Of a stretch of 35,955 bases of DNA, positions 33,901 through 35,955 are shown piece by piece (positions within the stretch are counted from its first letter, which is position 1; every line of letters starts with the position of its first letter). The DNA lies in NCBI GenBank assembly GCA_014240385.1, contig JAAZXA010000070.1, positions 1 to 35,955 of the forward strand, given 5' to 3'. The stretch comes from Methanobacteriota archaeon. GTDB taxonomy: Archaea > Thermoplasmatota > Poseidoniia > Poseidoniales > Poseidoniaceae. Made by a program: the position numbers and the translations under genes. Below the pieces are notes generated by a model that saw nothing but the letters and a program-made list of their open reading frames with translations, did not search any database and was not told where the DNA came from.

Positions 33901-35955
33901 GGACGAACAATCATGGTAAATATCACGGTGTAGGGTGGTTATTTCATGATCTTGTAAAGCAACATTCCACACTTGTACATTGTCAATCATTCCCTCAAAA
34001 AAAGTGCTCCCAGCACGGTTAACACCCAATTTATACAATTCAAAGTTATTGAGTGAGCCCCCCGGTATTGTGATTGATTGGACATTAACACCGTCCAAAT
34101 ATTGCCGCACAGTTCCATTTTCAAATACTGTAACCAAGTGGGTCCATCGTTGTTCTTCAACATCGCCAAAAGCATAGGTTTGATTGGAGTGCATACGCCA
34201 TTGCCCGTTGTAAACAGTGTGTTGAAAAGACCCGTTGGAACCTGCGGCATCGTCAACAGCAAACGTTGATGCATAATTCGGCAGTGTGGTTGAGTTTGCC
34301 CAAACCCACTGACTAATAGTGAAATCTCCAACCCAGTCATCAACATCAACTGACACCGAATCATCAACTCCATCGTACCACAAGCATGAGCCATCGGCAC
34401 AGGTTCGCCAATTAGTGGAGTTCATGTTGTTCAAGGTCAGATTAGTGCTTGAATTTACTGAATCATTTGCGAAGAAACCTGAACCATCCTCAAAATCCCA
34501 CTTATGCAGAAGAGAAGAGGCAGAAGGGACATAATCGCCTGCAAGTGTAAAGGCTGATGCAGGAATGAAAGTTTTCGACTGATTAGGCCCTTCCCATGAA
34601 AATTGCAGCCCGTGGGGTCCACCTCCTTGAAAGAACTCAATGCGGAAATCATGTATACCCGCATCGAGAACTACCGAATTAGAAATTTCTCTCATTCCAT
34701 GTGAACCATAATTTTGAATCAAACTTTGGCCATCCATCCAGAGTTCTGAGCCGTCGTCAGTAGTCAAGTAAAAAGTCCAGTTTCCAGCTTCTGGAACCGA
34801 AATTAGTCCACTGAATCGGGCGCCCCAATCATTCTTGAAACGATTATCCAAACCAGGGTAAGCCTGAGATGATGAACTATACTGGAGATTGCTTTCAATG
34901 CGAGTATGGTCAGGTACTCGGTCGATGAGTAATGGCATGGAAGCGACGTTGAAACTGACACCATTGTTATCGAAGTATTCAGCTAAGATCCCAGGTTGGT
35001 AAGAACCAGACTTTGCTGTACATACCGCAGAAATAGATGCTTCAACGGCCCCATTTCCAGCTTGTTTGGTATCTGTTTGGTAACTCCAGTTGAAGGTATC
35101 CCCGGCAGATAATGTTGGAACCGTCGCATTCCAAAATTCAGCCCCACTAGACCATGAATCGTTTGCATTATCGAAACCACCATTTGGGAGCAGGTTTTGG
35201 GACCAAGAACCATCGTTTGAACCCCATGAAGCATAAGCAATAACATCGCTAACATTAGTGATAAAAGTACTATTTTGATTGAACAATACTGGCAAATCCA
35301 TACTTCCATTTAGGGTTGTATTTGCAGTATAGAGATCGTCATTCCAATATTTGTAGCCTGAACCATTTCGGTTACTTGCCAGATCTAAGACAATTGTTCC
35401 ACGTTGACCAAGTGAATTATTCGCCTTTTCGATGAGTCCGAGTGCAGTCTCCACAGTATAACCAGTCAACCTAGTTATCAAAAAGAAACCATGCTTTTCA
35501 CGGGTAAATGACTCGAAACCATCCCCGTTGAACGGCCCATATGAATGTTGAACCCACCAATCTGCGTCAATACTGGCCTTCATATCACCTTCAACCAATG
35601 CCAACTCATTATCGAAAGAAACTTTTGAATTGCCACCACTCACTCGTAGTGGAACTCCCTTTGTAGTAACCAAATAATTAATTTCGGTTCTTCGGTATTC
35701 GCTTTCATTCAGCCATTCTCTGAATGGTTCGACAAAATACTGGTTGAATTGATTGCGATTTATCGTCTCGCCTGTTGGAGTACTATCATTATCGAATAAC
35801 AAAACATTATCCAAAGAGATGTTTCTTGCTGCAACAAAAGCCCAACCAATGGTTCGACTGGCCGAACTTTGATTGTTAATCAGTACTCCAACGTCGCTGT
35901 AATCCATATATTCAGTTTGAGTAAAACCACCTTCAACTGCAATATCTCTGAATGG
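30961..35955 (-). CDS. Giant surface protein, TIGR03790-like with PA14 and LamG insertions, 5'-partial
   Basis: At least 1664 residues are coded. The frame is open to the window edge, so the N-terminus (probably a signal peptide) is missing. Numbering from the first Met (35907): 1-236 has the TIGR03790 pattern (VLINNQSSASRTIGWAFVAARNI, EINYLVTTKGVPLRVSGG, YASWGSNDGSW). About 303-455 is a PA14 carbohydrate-binding domain (ILAEYFDNNG, NWTFYLTTDDGSELWMDG). About 465-660 is a LamG/concanavalin fold (LWYDGVDDSVSV, RWTHLVTVFENGTVRQYLDG, EGMIDNVQVWNVAL). About 798-882 has a second TIGR03790-like part (GQSLIADLLEDGVSGVKGYVYEP, AESIYMANPLMSWMGVAVGDP). Then come Ig/CARDB-like repeats, a membrane helix at about 1572-1596 and an acidic cytosolic tail. 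Sequon-rich and extracellular; adhesion or glycan degradation is a guess. Confidence 0.88.
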   Translation of the reverse strand, partial: PFRDIAVEGGFTQTEYMDYSDVGVLINNQSSASRTIGWAFVAARNISLDNVLLFDNDSTPTGETINRNQFNQYFVEPFREWLNESEYRRTEINYLVTTKGVPLRVSGGNSKVSFDNELALVEGDMKASIDADWWVQHSYGPFNGDGFESFTREKHGFFLITRLTGYTVETALGLIEKANNSLGQRGTIVLDLASNRNGSGYKYWNDDLYTANTTLNGSMDLPVLFNQNSTFITNVSDVIAYASWGSNDGSWSQNLLPNGGFDNANDSWSSGAEFWNATVPTLSAGDTFNWSYQTDTKQAGNGAVEASISAVCTAKSGSYQPGILAEYFDNNGVSFNVASMPLLIDRVPDHTRIESNLQYSSSSQAYPGLDNRFKNDWGARFSGLISVPEAGNWTFYLTTDDGSELWMDGQSLIQNYGSHGMREISNSVVLDAGIHDFRIEFFQGGGPHGLQFSWEGPNQSKTFIPASAFTLAGDYVPSASSLLHKWDFEDGSGFFANDSVNSSTNLTLNNMNSTNWRTCADGSCLWYDGVDDSVSVDVDDWVGDFTISQWVWANSTTLPNYASTFAVDDAAGSNGSFQHTVYNGQWRMHSNQTYAFGDVEEQRWTHLVTVFENGTVRQYLDGVNVQSITIPGGSLNNFELYKLGVNRAGSTFFEGMIDNVQVWNVALQDHEITTLHRDIYHDCSSYSGNGQSVASLEQTFLIPNHLDGHVWLMNAYGMRIGDVYGDFTIEADSIDGNGVILSSNTSSSQIFGTSWGSTTLRFQPHSNATHITIRIPLNLVATSTGGSVYLDTLRLYPIRPHNQWVDGSIAETAVSTGARSFEFGTSYGQSLIADLLEDGVSGVKGYVYEPYLTAVAYPSVMTAAYASGYTWAESIYMANPLMSWMGVAVGDPKMAAFADILHDANLTDIRENGTPTQGRTTGLEVIIENLGLAMGNGTLEVRERQGNALVGSINLSLAAGDQTGSRIKVEVPITPKRSGYTEFVVRWVNATGSYERLKDNNVIIINLLVNEPPGVSQASCQSNIVYRGSSFTCSAIVGDDVAVISTDIGWRIRIDDENYTNISWATAGTSDNTTWWTGISIPADSPLGWIELHVISYDNLGFASPTFMAENISEVVDALATWNGPYIEGVDPADWAGVTTLSSNGNGLARGQVSRMKACVLDADHDPTLQVPIFNSSIGVISNFTLLNTSTPSLTCYQANISIENGVPLGPHQISITTEEGSITRGITLANLHPEPIMELRNANNQSIEFSSGGIGESIWLTLNDADDPEGSAYGDLLVKWPGHVDKVVAFEIGIGERGVLIAIPYPNEALEQNPLTVELTLRAAHSSYVETSHSWSVLLSPPTSSGITLCDIEGNQVDWLIRGHPVIASIPISSQRPIGSASARLAQTGWTVFGSQLDDSDFSGLCLSSQDSSHLLRFRVVADSSFMKGEAVLSITFRDLDGLMVQESLHLSIKHAIPSIELTSEDEVAAGQNINIQALVTDLDSVEGTSCTISITDSLNQTVFSHSKQVSAYSENEGIVEYTYPTPKKNSNQNIPPWQVFIQCTDSQGGTGQAELNHSIIAIPIPPCTENCENETAVEQKVSSGFSTQKTIIAVGGGIAILSGIALAFIVGKKKEQEFEEDPWSEKLLQRPTEMSEEELQHHHQVLEEHEESEFSDILDEII

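Noticed and set aside
33517-35199. Possible mobile insertion as the cause of the split domain
   Set aside because: No terminal repeats, target duplication or transposase are seen, and the frame is continuous with ordinary extracellular domains. Domain insertion during protein evolution is simpler.
1-35955. CRISPR arrays or long direct repeats
   Set aside because: No regularly spaced repeats of 20-40 bases were noticed on either strand.

Overview
The window looks like a piece of a mesophilic euryarchaeal-type genome, most likely a Thermoplasmatota archaeon of the marine Poseidoniia (Marine Group II) kind. The placement is an inference. It rests on an MC1-family chromatin protein, a two-AAA-domain CDC48/VAT ATPase, a pyrB-pyrI pair, an NcsA/TtuA-type tRNA thiolase with zinc ribbons, a DUF4350-DUF58 operon, large single-anchor surface proteins with PA14 and LamG domains, and archaeal Shine-Dalgarno motifs (GGAGGTG, GAGGTG, GGAGTGA). 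Mixed in are genes of bacterial style, such as a bacterial-type threonyl-tRNA synthetase. No rRNA, tRNA, CRISPR array or insertion sequence was recognised. Coding density is very high, and no gap reaches 300 bases; the longest runs from 13383 to 13671.

Left part (1-13400). A partial unknown gene is followed by thrS and two large uncharacterised genes: a polytopic membrane protein with a helical-repeat tail, and a membrane-anchored coiled-coil protein. On the minus strand a GHMP (HddA-like) sugar kinase is coupled to a secreted, C-terminally anchored surface protein. The divergent pyrB-pyrI pair then encodes aspartate carbamoyltransferase. A tRNA thiolase gene converges on pyrI and overlaps it by 9 bases.

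Middle part (13400-24200). A plus-strand cluster encodes a small Roadblock/LC7 protein, a 1063-residue Roadblock-plus-coiled-coil protein and a 69-residue membrane protein, all closely spaced with clear ribosome-binding sites. Facing it on the minus strand are CDC48, a PRC-barrel protein, a DUF4350 protein, a DUF58 protein and a polytopic membrane protein. The last three form a tight operon.

Right part (24200-35955). A SAM methyltransferase and an ALDH7-like aldehyde dehydrogenase precede a three-gene succinate dehydrogenase operon (single five-helix anchor, flavoprotein, iron-sulfur protein). A strong hairpin-plus-U-tract terminator then serves the opposing MC1 gene. Next come a stand-alone Lrp/AsnC effector domain and a giant surface protein that runs off the right edge.

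The observations most worth following are: (i) the Roadblock/coiled-coil/small membrane protein cluster; (ii) a TIGR03790-like domain apparently split by inserted PA14 and LamG domains; (iii) short GC-rich hairpins, several with a CTACG or TAC loop, placed just before start codons; (iv) interlocking inverted repeats in the pyrB leader; and (v) the neighbouring pair of large unknown membrane/helical proteins after thrS.
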